Below, in pieces: positions 8,011 to 16,698 of a stretch of DNA of 24,026 nucleotides. The notes below the pieces were generated by a model that saw only the letters and a program-made list of their open reading frames with translations, searched no databases and was not told the origin of the DNA. How positions within the stretch are numbered: position 1 is the stretch's first letter; each line of letters opens with the position of its first letter. Origin of the DNA: Nitrososphaerota archaeon (GTDB lineage: Archaea; Thermoproteota; Nitrososphaeria; Nitrososphaerales; UBA183); assembly GCA_029784825.1 (NCBI GenBank), contig JAFMAU010000027.1, forward strand, positions 1 to 24,026. The letters run 5' to 3'. A program made the translations under genes and the position numbers.

Positions 8011-8020
8011 CACTATTAAT
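8011..8020 (-). promoter_or_regulatory. TATA box of the VTT-like gene
   Basis: Minus-strand ATTAATAGTG, centred near 8016, is about 26 nt upstream of the TTG at 7990, consistent with a leaderless message starting at that TTG. Confidence 0.5.
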
Positions 8021-8065
8021 CCCACTCGGGGGATGTCTCGGACTCCCTTCGGGCGCACTGAGAAC

Positions 8066-8074
8066 GTATATATC
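8066..8074 (+). promoter_or_regulatory. TATA box of the RAM-kdpABC operon
   Basis: GTATATATC at 8066-8074 is a strong archaeal TATA box. Transcription would start near 8097, leaving a leader of about 16 nt before the ATG at 8113. I see no second TATA box between 8403 and the kdpA start at 8461, so this promoter probably also drives kdpABC. Confidence 0.65.
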
Positions 8075-8112
8075 GCTCATCGAGGGGCGGCCCGAAACAA
8101 CGGTCCTGTCAG

Positions 8113-8403
8113 ATGTCGAAGCTTCTCGCATTCGTAGACATATTCGTGGATTCGCCGAGCATGGACGACGTCGTCCAGGCCCTGAGCAAGATACCGAACA
8201 TAGAGGAACTCTACGAGGTGACTGGCGAGTTCGACATCGTCACCCTGGTGTCGGCGTCGGACATCGAGGAGTTCAGGGACATCCTGAAGAACAAGATACT
8301 CAAGATTCGGGGGATCAAGAGCACGGTCAGCGCGATGGTGTTGTACACCCACAAGGGTCCCAGGTTCAACGGGGACTCGAAGCCTAAGGTTTCCGGGCGT
8401 TAG
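8113..8403 (+). CDS. Stand-alone Lrp/AsnC ligand-binding (RAM) domain protein
   Basis: A 96-residue protein consisting of just the Lrp/AsnC effector-binding and oligomerisation domain, without a helix-turn-helix. The pattern is classic for this ferredoxin-like fold: LLAFVDIFVDS, then the helix DDVVQALSKIPNIEELYEVT, GEFDIVTLVSASDIEEFRDI and the closing IRGIKSTVSAMVLY strand. Such proteins bind small molecules, often amino acids, and can partner full-length Lrp-type regulators. The gene is 57 nt upstream of kdpA in the same orientation and downstream of a strong TATA box, so co-transcription with the potassium pump is likely. Since no KdpD/KdpE pair is present here, a role in modulating kdp expression or activity is possible, but it is an inference from position only. 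Confidence 0.85.
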   Translation: MSKLLAFVDIFVDSPSMDDVVQALSKIPNIEELYEVTGEFDIVTLVSASDIEEFRDILKNKILKIRGIKSTVSAMVLYTHKGPRFNGDSKPKVSGR

Positions 8404-8460
8404 GACGCCTGCGAAAGACTCACATGAGCGGCCAATGGGCAGTATCGGAACTCGAGACAG

Positions 8461-10128
8461 TTGATAGACGCTATCCAGGCAGCCACGGTCGTAGCCATGC
8501 TCGCGGCGGCCCTGGCCTCCGGCAGCCTCCTGGCACCATACGTGGTCAGGGTGCTCACTGGGTCTCCCTCGCGGATTGACCGGTTCCTCGACCCGGTCGA
8601 GCGCAGGGTCTACAAGCTGATCGGCGCCGACCCCGGCCTGACGATGGGCTGGAAGCAGTACTTCTTCGCAGCCCTGATGCTCAACGCCGCCCAGATGGCC
8701 ATCGCTTTCGTGATTCTTGTGGGGCAGGGAGCGCTTCCCCTCAACCCCCAGGGCTTCCCCGGGCTGAACTGGGACCTCGCGCTCAATACAGTTGTCTCCT
8801 TCGCCACCAACACCAACCTGCAGCATTACGCCGGCGAGACTGCTTTGTCCTACTTCTCTCAGATGACCGCCATACAGTTCCTCCAGTTCACTTCAGCCGC
8901 GACAGGAATCTGCGTGATGGCAGCCATGGTGAGGGGGTTCAGGGCAGGGTCAACCCACATGGGCAACTTCTACGTGGACTTCGTAAGGGTCCTGACGCGG
9001 CTGCTGATTCCCCTGAGCCTGGTTGCGGCCGTTGTCCTGGTCGCGCTCGGCGTGCCGCAGACTGTGGGGGGCTACGTGACCGTGAAGACCGTTGAGGGCG
9101 CCAGCCAGACCCTCCTGGTGGGTCCGGTCGCCTCCTTGGTGTCCATCATGCAGATCGGCACCAACGGCGGGGGTTTCTTCGGCGCCAACTCGGCTTACCC
9201 GTTCCAGAACCCGGGCCCGGCGACTGACATACTGCAGATCTACCTTATGCTCCTCCTGCCTACGACCCTCGTCTTCGCCTTCGGCGAGCTGGTTGGAAAG
9301 AAGAGGGAAGTCCTCCCCATATTGATCGCATCCTTCGGCCTCTTCGCGATCGACCTCGCCATAGCTTTCATCCCAACGCTGCCGGCCGTCGGACCTGGGA
9401 TTGAGACCAGGTTCGGGGGTTTCTTCTCCACGTTCTGGACCGTGGTCACTACTGCGGTGACCACTGGCTCGGTGAACGCCTCGCTCTCGGGGATAAACCC
9501 GCTGGGGATACTGTCAGCCTTCATGGGGATGCTCATCCAGGCGACCCCTGGCGGCGAAGGGATTGGCGTCATGTACATGATGATGTACGTAGTCCTCACG
9601 GTCTTCGTCGTCGGGCTGATGACCGGGCGGACCCCGGAATATCTGGGGATGAAAATCAACGCCCGCGACATCAAGCTCGTTATGATAGCCTTCCTGATAC
9701 ACCCGGTCATCGTCCTCGTCCCCACGCTGGCTGCTTACGCCACCAGGGCGGTGGACGCAATCCCTGGCTTTTCATCCCTGCCGACTTCCGTGGGATTCAC
9801 TCAGGTCCTGTACGAGTTCGCATCATCGGCTGCCAACAACGGCTCGGACTTCTTCGGTGCAGCTGCCAACACCCCCTTCTTCAACTTGGCCACGGCCGCG
9901 GTGATATTCGTCGGCCGGTTCGCCCCCATCGCGATCCTCCTCGCCCTTTCAGGCTCCATGGTCGGCCGGAAGAGGGTGGGCCAGGAAAGCCTCAGGACTG
10001 ACAGCTTCTCTTTCTCCTTCGTCCTGATGGGCGCCATCATCCTCCTCGTCGTACTTGCGTTCCTGCCGTTCCTGCTGCTCGGACCCCTGCTGGCCTACTT
10101 CCAGGGGATGGTGAACTTCCTTGGCTAG
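8461..10128 (+). CDS. kdpA: Potassium-transporting ATPase subunit A (KdpA)
   Basis: Membrane channel subunit of the high-affinity KdpFABC K+ pump, which selects and carries K+ across the membrane. The 555-residue protein has about ten hydrophobic helices and the four pore-loop regions typical of the family: SFATNTNLQHYAGE, IGTNGGGFFGANSAYPFQNP, an equivalent around VTTAVTTGSVNASLSG, and FASSAANNGSDFFGAA. These correspond to the degenerate selectivity-filter repeats. Family length is about 555-560, so it is full length. The start is a TTG immediately before IDAIQAATVVAM. The stop overlaps the kdpB start by 8 nt, indicating translational coupling. Confidence 0.96.
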   Translation: MIDAIQAATVVAMLAAALASGSLLAPYVVRVLTGSPSRIDRFLDPVERRVYKLIGADPGLTMGWKQYFFAALMLNAAQMAIAFVILVGQGALPLNPQGFPGLNWDLALNTVVSFATNTNLQHYAGETALSYFSQMTAIQFLQFTSAATGICVMAAMVRGFRAGSTHMGNFYVDFVRVLTRLLIPLSLVAAVVLVALGVPQTVGGYVTVKTVEGASQTLLVGPVASLVSIMQIGTNGGGFFGANSAYPFQNPGPATDILQIYLMLLLPTTLVFAFGELVGKKREVLPILIASFGLFAIDLAIAFIPTLPAVGPGIETRFGGFFSTFWTVVTTAVTTGSVNASLSGINPLGILSAFMGMLIQATPGGEGIGVMYMMMYVVLTVFVVGLMTGRTPEYLGMKINARDIKLVMIAFLIHPVIVLVPTLAAYATRAVDAIPGFSSLPTSVGFTQVLYEFASSAANNGSDFFGAAANTPFFNLATAAVIFVGRFAPIAILLALSGSMVGRKRVGQESLRTDSFSFSFVLMGAIILLVVLAFLPFLLLGPLLAYFQGMVNFLG

Positions 10129-12277
10129 GCGCGTCCCACGTTTGGACAGGCTCCTGGGGAAGAGGCGGTTCCCCCGCCGCCCTTCCGCCCTGACCTCGAA
10201 GACACTGGTGGACTCGGTGGTCAGGCTGAACCCTATCTCCCTCGTCGCTAACCCCGTGATGTTCATCGTCGAGCTGACTTTCTTCGTCGTCGCGGCCATG
10301 GCCGTCTTCCCGTCTGCCTTCATCCCGTTCTCCAGCATCGGGGACCGGGGCTTCTATGCAGAGGTGGCCGCCATACTGCTCGTCACGGTCTGGTTCAGTA
10401 CCCTCTCCGACTCGCTGGCAGAACAGCAGGCGAAGAACACGGCCACCAGCCTGAAGCAGCTGGAAACCGAAGTCCCGGCAAAGAAGGTAGTCACTGAAGG
10501 GTGGGAGCGGCAGATCATACGCACCGAGTCGACCAAGCTCCAGAAGGGGGACCTGGTCCTGTTGGAGAAGGGAGACGTCGTCCCCATGGACGCCGAGGTC
10601 TTGGAGGGGATAGCCATGGTGGACGAGTCTCTGGTCACCGGCGAGTCCGCCCCCGCCCGCAAGGCTCCCGGAGACAGCCTGATCGGGGGCTCCAGGGTGG
10701 TCAGCGACACGATGACCGCAAGGGTGGTCACGAACCCCGGCGAGAGCTACCTGGACCAGATGGTCAAGCTGGTCGAGTCCTCCAAGCGCCCCAAGACCCC
10801 CAACGAGGTCGCAATCACAATGGTCCTCTTCGGACTTACGGCCATATTCACCATGATCATAGCGTCGATCCTCGGCCTGTCCGTGACCTTCGGGCTCGGC
10901 GCCGACCTTTCGGTGCTCATAGCGCTGTACGTCTGTCTCCTCCCGACGACCATCGGGGCCCTCCTCCCAGCTATCGGCCTTTCGGGGATAACGCGCCTGT
11001 ACGAAAGGAAGGTCGTCGCGAAGTCAGGCAGGGCGATTGAGACGGCCGGGGACACAGACGTAATCCTCCTGGACAAGACAGGCACAATCACAGTGGGGAA
11101 CAGGCAGGCGGTGGAGCTCATTCCGCTTGGGGGCCGGACGGAGAAGGAGGTCGGGGAGGCGGCCTTCCTTTCTTCATGGTTCGACGACACCCCAGAGGGG
11201 CGCAGCGTCATCAGGCTAGCCTATGAGAAGGGGTACGTCCCGAGAGAGCTGAACGCACTAACTCTCTCCGAGGTCTACGACTTCTCGGCCAACACGCGGA
11301 CCAGCGGGGTGAAGCTCCACTACGGGGCCAGCTTCGTCCTTCCGAAGGGGAGCATCCAGAGGGTGAGGCGGAAGTTCTTCGTCGAGGATGCGAGCGACCA
11401 GGGCATGCACCTCTCGGGGGAGGAGACGGAGATCGTCAAGGGGGCACCGGACTCCTTGAAGGCCGGCTTCAGGGTTCCCGACGGCTTTCAGGAGCTGGTG
11501 GAGAAGATCGCCTCGCAGGGGGACACGCCCATGGCTGTGGCGCGCGACCACGAAGTGATAGGGCTGGTGAGGCTGAAGGACGTACTGAAGCCCGGGACAA
11601 GGGAGAAGATCAACGCCGTGAAGGCCATGTCGATAAGGCCGGTGATGATAACAGGGGACCAACCCCTGACCGCGAAGAGCATCGCTTCGGAGGTGGGCGT
11701 CGACGAGTTCATGGCCCAGGTCAAGCCCGAGGACAAGTACGGCATCGTGCTCAAGGAGCAGTCTCGCAACCACGTCGTCGCAATGATCGGGGACGGGACC
11801 AACGATGCCCCTGCCCTGGCGGCCGCCGACGTCGGGCTCGCAATGAACTCAGGGACGGAGTCAGCCAAGGAAGCTGCGAACATGGTGGACCTCGAATCCA
11901 ACCCTGCGAAGATCATCGAGGTGGTCCTCCTCGGAAAGCAGCTCCTGATGACCCGGGGTGCCGTGACCGCCTTCAGCATCTCCAACGACGTTGCAAAATA
12001 TTTCGCCATACTCCCAGTGCTCTTCGCCTCCACGATACCAGCCCTGCGGGCGTTCAACATCCTCGGCCTTGGGCTGCAGACGGCCGTCCTCTCGGCGCTG
12101 ATCTTCAACGCCATAATCATACCGCTGCTCATCCCCCTCGCCATGAGAGGGGTGACGTTCAAGCCGTCCAGCACGATGTCGCTCTTCCTGCGGAATGTCC
12201 TCGTCTACGGCGTGGGAGGGATAATCGTCCCATTCGTAGGCATCAAGGCGATCGACCTGCTGCTGGGAGCGCTCTAG
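10121..12277 (+). CDS. kdpB: Potassium-transporting P-type ATPase subunit B (KdpB)
   Basis: Catalytic subunit of the Kdp pump, a P-type ATPase that hydrolyses ATP to drive K+ uptake. Of 718 residues, the hallmarks are the actuator-domain TGES at 173-176, the phosphorylation site D318 in DKTGT, the hinge GDGTNDAP at 557-564, and NPVMFIVELTFFV in the first membrane helix. KdpB is usually about 680-700 residues; here the nucleotide-binding domain looks slightly longer, with an extra charged stretch around VRRKFFVEDASDQGMHLSGE. The TTG at 10121 is preceded by a GGTGA ribosome site at 10110-10114 with 6 nt spacing, which supports this start inside the kdpA end. Confidence 0.97.
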   Translation: MARRVPRLDRLLGKRRFPRRPSALTSKTLVDSVVRLNPISLVANPVMFIVELTFFVVAAMAVFPSAFIPFSSIGDRGFYAEVAAILLVTVWFSTLSDSLAEQQAKNTATSLKQLETEVPAKKVVTEGWERQIIRTESTKLQKGDLVLLEKGDVVPMDAEVLEGIAMVDESLVTGESAPARKAPGDSLIGGSRVVSDTMTARVVTNPGESYLDQMVKLVESSKRPKTPNEVAITMVLFGLTAIFTMIIASILGLSVTFGLGADLSVLIALYVCLLPTTIGALLPAIGLSGITRLYERKVVAKSGRAIETAGDTDVILLDKTGTITVGNRQAVELIPLGGRTEKEVGEAAFLSSWFDDTPEGRSVIRLAYEKGYVPRELNALTLSEVYDFSANTRTSGVKLHYGASFVLPKGSIQRVRRKFFVEDASDQGMHLSGEETEIVKGAPDSLKAGFRVPDGFQELVEKIASQGDTPMAVARDHEVIGLVRLKDVLKPGTREKINAVKAMSIRPVMITGDQPLTAKSIASEVGVDEFMAQVKPEDKYGIVLKEQSRNHVVAMIGDGTNDAPALAAADVGLAMNSGTESAKEAANMVDLESNPAKIIEVVLLGKQLLMTRGAVTAFSISNDVAKYFAILPVLFASTIPALRAFNILGLGLQTAVLSALIFNAIIIPLLIPLAMRGVTFKPSSTMSLFLRNVLVYGVGGIIVPFVGIKAIDLLLGAL

Positions 12278-12282
12278 GGGGC

Positions 12283-12759
12283 TTGGGTTTGAGTTCAAGC
12301 AATTCGAAGTGGAAGACGTACAGGCCGGTGGTCGTCCTGTCCGTGCTGTCGATGCTCGTATGCGGGCTGGCCTACCCGCTGCTCGTAACAGGCATCTCCC
12401 AGGCGGCCTTCCCATACCAGGCCAACGGGAGCCAGGCTCAGCTGGGCGGGAGGTCCGTGGGCTCGTACTACATAGACAACGGGTTCACACTCCCCATCTT
12501 CTTCCATGCGAGGAACGAGACGAACCCGCAAACGGCATCAGCCTCAGGGGTCGACCCGGACATACTGCTCGCGGACGCACTATCCCAGGTGCCGCGGATC
12601 TCCAACGCCACTGGAATACCTGCCGCGAGCCTCGACGGCCTCGTGATGTCCCATGAGCAGTGGACCCTCTTCGTGACCGGCGACCCCTATGTCAACGTGC
12701 TGGAGCTGAACCTGGCTCTGATAAGCGCCTATCCGTCCGTCTACTCCGCCTACGGCTGA
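12283..12759 (+). CDS. kdpC: Potassium-transporting ATPase subunit C (KdpC), short form
   Basis: Accessory subunit that helps the KdpB ATPase bind ATP. Only 158 residues, compared with about 190 for the familiar bacterial KdpC. It has a single N-terminal membrane anchor (about 15-38), the periplasm-side SVGSYYIDNGFTLPIFFHAR block, ASGVDPDILLADALSQVPRI, and the C-terminal GDPYVNVLELNLAL signature. The segment between the FHAR block and ASGVDPDI, which in bacterial KdpC carries a Gly/Ser-rich SGGSN stretch, is strongly shortened. Start is TTG at 12283 or TTG two codons later; the gene follows the kdpB stop by 5 nt. No kdpD or kdpE follows; the next gene is convergent, 7 nt away. Confidence 0.92.
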   Translation: MGLSSSNSKWKTYRPVVVLSVLSMLVCGLAYPLLVTGISQAAFPYQANGSQAQLGGRSVGSYYIDNGFTLPIFFHARNETNPQTASASGVDPDILLADALSQVPRISNATGIPAASLDGLVMSHEQWTLFVTGDPYVNVLELNLALISAYPSVYSAYG

Positions 12760-12766
12760 CCGGGAT

Positions 12767-13069
12767 CTACCGCTTCTGAGCTAGCTTGCGCTTCTTCTCT
12801 TCCCTTTTCAGCTTCTCTTCGCGCTCTTTGCGCTTCATGCTGTCGTACTCGCCCAGCGGGCCCTCGTGCTCCGTGTATCCGTGGTGGATCTCGAGTATCC
12901 GCTTTACCACCTCCACTCCTTGCGCGTCCCTCTTCGGGAACCGCACCGAGAGGTTCCTCCTGTCGAGGACCGTCCACTCGAGCCCCTTTTGCTCCTTCAG
13001 CTCTTCGATGGCCTCTTCCATGGCGTATTCATTGCCGAAGAGCCCTCTGATCTCCCAGACACCAGGCAT
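12767..13069 (-). CDS. Small charged protein of unknown function
   Basis: Not recognised. The 100-residue protein starts MPGVWEIRGLFGNEYAMEEA, contains a compact alpha/beta-looking region (LEWTVLDRRNLSVRFPKRD, then VEVVKRILEIHHGY), and ends in a highly charged lysine/glutamate tail of about 30 residues that should be helical or disordered. Such tails suggest nucleic-acid or ribosome contact, but that is only a guess. The frame is open upstream to 13159. The ATG at 13069 is preferred because a TATA box lies about 27 nt upstream and because the upstream part overlaps the YyaL-type gene on the same strand. It is tandem with that gene, 32 nt apart, but has its own promoter in the gap. Confidence 0.7.
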   Translation of the reverse strand: MPGVWEIRGLFGNEYAMEEAIEELKEQKGLEWTVLDRRNLSVRFPKRDAQGVEVVKRILEIHHGYTEHEGPLGEYDSMKRKEREEKLKREEKKRKLAQKR

Positions 13070-13090
13070 GGACGCCCGCCTCCAGGTCGG

Positions 13091-13099
13091 CGATAAAAC
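13091..13099 (-). promoter_or_regulatory. TATA box of the small charged protein gene
   Basis: Minus-strand GTTTTATCG, centred near 13096, lies about 27 nt before the ATG at 13069 and just beyond the stop codon of the preceding YyaL-type gene. It indicates independent, leaderless transcription. Confidence 0.6.
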
Positions 13100-13101
13100 T
13101 C

Positions 13102-15120
13102 TTAGCGAGCCCCGAGCTGCGCGGCTAGCGCGCCTATCGACTCGGCCGGCACCTTGCACGAAAACCCCTCGCAGACGTACGCCCTCGGCCCCGACATCGG
13201 CTCCCTCCCTTCCAACAGGGAGCTCAGCTTCGCAAGGTCAGGGAACGTCTTGGCTGTGGCCGTGATGACCGCCCTGTCGGGGGCGAACCTCCTCAGCACC
13301 TCGGCTTTCATCGTCTCGGCTTCCTTCATCATGGGGGCGGTGACGACAACCTCCCTGGTCCCGTTGACCAGCAGGTCTTCCCCAGCCAGCATCCAGACGT
13401 GGGATGTGGGGCTGCCTTCGATCTCCCTTCCGAACGCTTTCAGCGTCTTCTCGGCGTGCCCGGCGTACTCTCTGTCCCCGGTCAGCTCCGTCAGCCTGAT
13501 GAGGTCCATCACGGCCACGGAGTTCCCCGACGGGGTCGGCCCATCGTAGCTCTCCTTCAGCCTGACGGGGTCGGGCTCCACCGTGAGGAAGAACCCCCCT
13601 ACGTCAGCGTCCTCGAAGTCTTGCATCATCGTCCTTGCCAGCCTTGTCGCTTCTGCGAGCCACGACGGCTCCGACGATGCTTCGAAGAGGTCCAACAGCC
13701 CCTGGATGAAGAAGGCGTAGTCTTCCAGCGTGCCCGCGAGCGCAGCCTGTCCTCCGGCGTACCTCCGAAGGAGCCTGCCGTTCCGGGAGTTCTTCTGCAG
13801 GACGAAGTTCGCCGCCCCGATGGCATCGTCCACCAGCCCGCGGTCACCCAGCGCCCCGCCCGCGTACGCGAACGCCGATATCGCCAGGCCATTCCACGAC
13901 GTGAGCACTTTGTCGTCTGTCGAAGGCCTCGCCCTCTTCAGGCGCGCCGAGTAAAGGGCCTTCTTGGATCGGGCGAGTCTCTCCCGCTCCTTCTCCGAGT
14001 GGCTCGCGCCGGAGAGGGTGAGCAACGACCTTCCTCCGAAGTTGCCGGTGTTCGTGACTCCGTAAGCCCTGCAGAATCCTTCTCCGTCCTCCCGACCCAG
14101 GGTCTCGGCGACCTCCTGCGGCGTCCAAGTGTAGTAGTAGCCTTCTCCTTGCGCGCTGTCGGCGTCCTGGGCGGAGTAGAGCCCTCCTTCGGGGCTCCTC
14201 ATCTCACGGGAGATCCAGCCCAACGTTTCACGGACGACTTCGGCATACTCGCGTCTCCCGGTGACCTGGTACCCCTCCGCGTACGCCCTTGCCAAGAGCG
14301 CGTTGTCGTAGAGCATCTTCTCGAAGTGAGGGACCAGCCAAACCCTGTCCGTCGAGTATCTGTGGAACCCTCCTCCCAGGTGGTCCCGTATCCCTCCTGC
14401 CATCATCTCGTCCAGGGTCTTTGTGACGCACCCCTTGGCGAGCTCCTTGCCTGTCCTGAAGTGGTACCTCATCATGAAACCGAGCGCTAGGGGGAGCGGG
14501 AACTTCGGAGCGGTCCCGAAACCTCCGTGGTCAGGGTCGAACGAGGACAGCAGGTCGGCGTACCCGTCGTCGATCGCCCCCTTCTTCAGCTCCCCGCCAG
14601 GTCCGCCGGGCGCGACAGATGTCGCCTTGACCACCTGCTCGGTGTTGGCGATCACCTGCTCCCGCTTTTCCCGCCAGAGGTTTGACACGAATGTGAGCAC
14701 TTCCATGAAGCTCGGCATGCCCTGCCTGCGCTCGGGCGGGAAGTATGTCCCCCCGTAGAACGGCTTCAGGTCGGGGGTCAGGAAGACGCTCAATGGCCAT
14801 CCGCCCCCTCCCGTCATCGCCTGTACGGCGCTCATGTAGTAAGCGTCGACCTCGGGGCGCTCCTCCCTGTCTACCTTCACCGGTATGAAGTTCTTGTTGA
14901 TGAACGCGGCCGTCTTCGAGTCCTCGAATGACTCGCGGCGCATGACGTGGCACCAGTGGCAGGTGGAGTAGCCGATGCTCAGGAAGATGGGTTTGCCGTC
15001 GTTCTTCGCCTTCGCGGCTGCCTCCTTCCCCCAGGGCCACCAGTCCACTGGGTTGTAGGCGTGCTCCAGCAGGTATGGGCTCTTCTCCTTTGCCAGCCTG
15101 TTGGGCGGCCTGTTCTCCAA
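13102..15120 (-). CDS. YyaL/SPATA20-type thioredoxin-fold protein (DUF255)
   Basis: Large protein with an N-terminal thioredoxin-like domain and a C-terminal (alpha/alpha)6-barrel-like region, family DUF255 (bacterial YyaL, human SPATA20); the precise reaction is not established. With the start used here it has 672 residues. Signatures are [20 protein letters not shown] and WWPWG at the start, the CHWCH redox site (C54, C57), [38 protein letters not shown], and barrel motifs such as [28 protein letters not shown] and [16 protein letters not shown]. The frame extends to a TTG at 15174, but the TTG at 15120 gives the normal family N-terminus and sits about 29 nt from a TATA-like element. It is complete and intact. 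Confidence 0.93.
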   Translation of the reverse strand: MENRPPNRLAKEKSPYLLEHAYNPVDWWPWGKEAAAKAKNDGKPIFLSIGYSTCHWCHVMRRESFEDSKTAAFINKNFIPVKVDREERPEVDAYYMSAVQAMTGGGGWPLSVFLTPDLKPFYGGTYFPPERRQGMPSFMEVLTFVSNLWREKREQVIANTEQVVKATSVAPGGPGGELKKGAIDDGYADLLSSFDPDHGGFGTAPKFPLPLALGFMMRYHFRTGKELAKGCVTKTLDEMMAGGIRDHLGGGFHRYSTDRVWLVPHFEKMLYDNALLARAYAEGYQVTGRREYAEVVRETLGWISREMRSPEGGLYSAQDADSAQGEGYYYTWTPQEVAETLGREDGEGFCRAYGVTNTGNFGGRSLLTLSGASHSEKERERLARSKKALYSARLKRARPSTDDKVLTSWNGLAISAFAYAGGALGDRGLVDDAIGAANFVLQKNSRNGRLLRRYAGGQAALAGTLEDYAFFIQGLLDLFEASSEPSWLAEATRLARTMMQDFEDADVGGFFLTVEPDPVRLKESYDGPTPSGNSVAVMDLIRLTELTGDREYAGHAEKTLKAFGREIEGSPTSHVWMLAGEDLLVNGTREVVVTAPMMKEAETMKAEVLRRFAPDRAVITATAKTFPDLAKLSSLLEGREPMSGPRAYVCEGFSCKVPAESIGALAAQLGAR

Positions 15121-15145
15121 CTTCCTTTGGCAGACGCGGCGCCGT

Positions 15146-15154
15146 CTAATTGAA
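15146..15154 (-). promoter_or_regulatory. Possible TATA box of the YyaL-type gene
   Basis: Minus-strand TTCAATTAGA (centre about 15149) is the only A/T-rich element near the correct distance, about 29 nt from the TTG at 15120. It is a weak match to consensus and is offered mainly because it supports the shorter start. Confidence 0.35.
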
Positions 15155-15175
15155 GTTGTCTCCGGAGGGAACAAT

Positions 15176-15185
15176 GTTTAACATC
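15176..15185 (+). promoter_or_regulatory. Possible TATA box of the MFS gene
   Basis: GTTTAACAT is the one A/T-rich element upstream of the MFS start at 15232. It would place transcription near 15207, giving a leader of about 25 nt. The match is moderate. Confidence 0.35.
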
Positions 15186-15231
15186 GTTCTGCCCGTTGCG
15201 AGCCAGGGCCCAGCCGGCCACGTGAATCTCA

Positions 15232-16686
15232 TTGCAGTACAAATGGACAGTCCTCACGGTAACCACCGTGGGGGTGCTGATGTCAGGGATCGACTCCAGG
15301 ATCGTGGTGATCGGGATCCCGCAGGTGGCGGCGGCTCTTGGCGCTGACGCGGAGCAGGCCATCTGGTTCACGCAGGCCTACATCTTCGGGAGCACCGTGT
15401 CGCTCCTCGTAGTGGGGAGGGTGAGCGACATGACCGGGCGTGTGAAGATCTACACGGTCGGATTCTTGATCTTCACGGTCGGCTCCCTGCTGACCAGCCT
15501 TTCCACTTCGCCTGACTACGTCATACTCTTCAGGGTCCTGCAGGGAGTCGGGTCGGCTGCGCTCTTCGCCAACAGCGCTGCGATAATCACCGACTCGGCC
15601 CCGCGGGACCAACTGGGTATGTTCCTCGGCATCAACCAGGTCGCGTTCAGGGCGGGCGCAATGCTCGGACTGACTCTCAGCGGGCTCATACTCGCGGTCA
15701 CCGACTGGAGGGCGCTCTTCTACGTCAACGTCCCCATAGGGATCTTCGGGACCTACTGGGCCCGCCGGAGGCTGAAGGAGGTCTCCCGTCCTGACCGCGG
15801 TGCGCCCATGGACTGGCAAGGGTTCTTCACCTTCAGCGCCTCGATAGTCATCTTCCTCCTCGCCCTCACCTTCGCTGCCTACGGGACCTATCCGGTGTCG
15901 TGGATGCTGGGCTTGATAGGTATCTCTGTCGTCCTTCTTGCCCTCTTCGTGCGGAGGGAGAGCAGGTTCTCGCACCCCCTGCTCGACCTGAAGCTGCTCA
16001 GGATCAAGGAGTTCACGGGCGGGGTCGTCGCGCAGATGCTGAACGCGCTCGCCTGGGGGGCGGTCATCCTCCTCCTCAGCCTCTATCTCCAGCTTGTCGA
16101 AGGGTTCTCTCCGCTGCAGGCAGGGCTGGCGATCATCCCCTTCGACTTGGCGTTCCTCGCCGTAGGGCCCCTCAGCGGACGCCTGTCGGACAAGTACGGA
16201 CACATGCCCTTCACCACAGGGGGCCTTGCGGTCATGAGCGCTTCGCTGCTCATGCTGTCGACCACCTCGGTCTCGACCTCCTACGCTACCCTGGCCGCAT
16301 ACCTCGTGGTGTTCGGCGTCGGGGTAGGTTTGTTCAGCTCTCCCAACATGAGCTCGATAATGGGGTCGGTGCCTCCGGAAGAGAGGGGTGTCGCGTCAGG
16401 GGTGAGGGCGACCTTCTTCAACGTCGGCTACGTCCTGAGCTTCAACGTCGCGATACTGGTCATGACGCTCGCCCTCCCGTACTCGGTGATCACAGCGGTG
16501 ATATCCGCACCAAACCCTGCCGCCATCGTTGGGGCGGACAAGGCGCTTTTCTTGAAGGGGCTTGATTACGCGTTTCTGGTGTCCGCGGTCATAAACGCCG
16601 CAGCGATTTTCCCCTCTGTGTTGAGAGGAAAGCGAGCCGCCGTCTATCGCAAGGACGATCTCCCGATAGCGCTCGGATCGGAATAA
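15232..16686 (+). CDS. MFS drug-exporter-type transporter (DHA2 family)
   Basis: Major facilitator superfamily proton antiporter of the DHA2 (EmrB/QacA) type, probably exporting hydrophobic or toxic compounds. The 484-residue protein is strongly hydrophobic with a helix pattern consistent with 14 segments. Family landmarks include GIDSRIVVIGIPQVAAALGA with an acidic residue in the first helix (the usual LDxTIVNVALP position), the motif A equivalent GRVSDMTGRVKIY, RVLQGVGSAALFANSAAII, the DHA2 signature DWRALFYVNVPIG, and PLSGRLSDKYGH in the second half. Start is TTG at 15232, placed directly before the first membrane helix. Substrate unknown; no regulator is adjacent. It is divergent from the YyaL-type gene and convergent with the following gene. 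Confidence 0.9.
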   Translation: MQYKWTVLTVTTVGVLMSGIDSRIVVIGIPQVAAALGADAEQAIWFTQAYIFGSTVSLLVVGRVSDMTGRVKIYTVGFLIFTVGSLLTSLSTSPDYVILFRVLQGVGSAALFANSAAIITDSAPRDQLGMFLGINQVAFRAGAMLGLTLSGLILAVTDWRALFYVNVPIGIFGTYWARRRLKEVSRPDRGAPMDWQGFFTFSASIVIFLLALTFAAYGTYPVSWMLGLIGISVVLLALFVRRESRFSHPLLDLKLLRIKEFTGGVVAQMLNALAWGAVILLLSLYLQLVEGFSPLQAGLAIIPFDLAFLAVGPLSGRLSDKYGHMPFTTGGLAVMSASLLMLSTTSVSTSYATLAAYLVVFGVGVGLFSSPNMSSIMGSVPPEERGVASGVRATFFNVGYVLSFNVAILVMTLALPYSVITAVISAPNPAAIVGADKALFLKGLDYAFLVSAVINAAAIFPSVLRGKRAAVYRKDDLPIALGSE

Positions 16687-16698
16687 GGTCTTCCTGAA

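Noticed and set aside
15283..16203. 306-codon minus-strand open frame opposite the MFS transporter
   Set aside because: Highly charged Glu/Arg/Pro composition is the expected antisense of a hydrophobic membrane protein.
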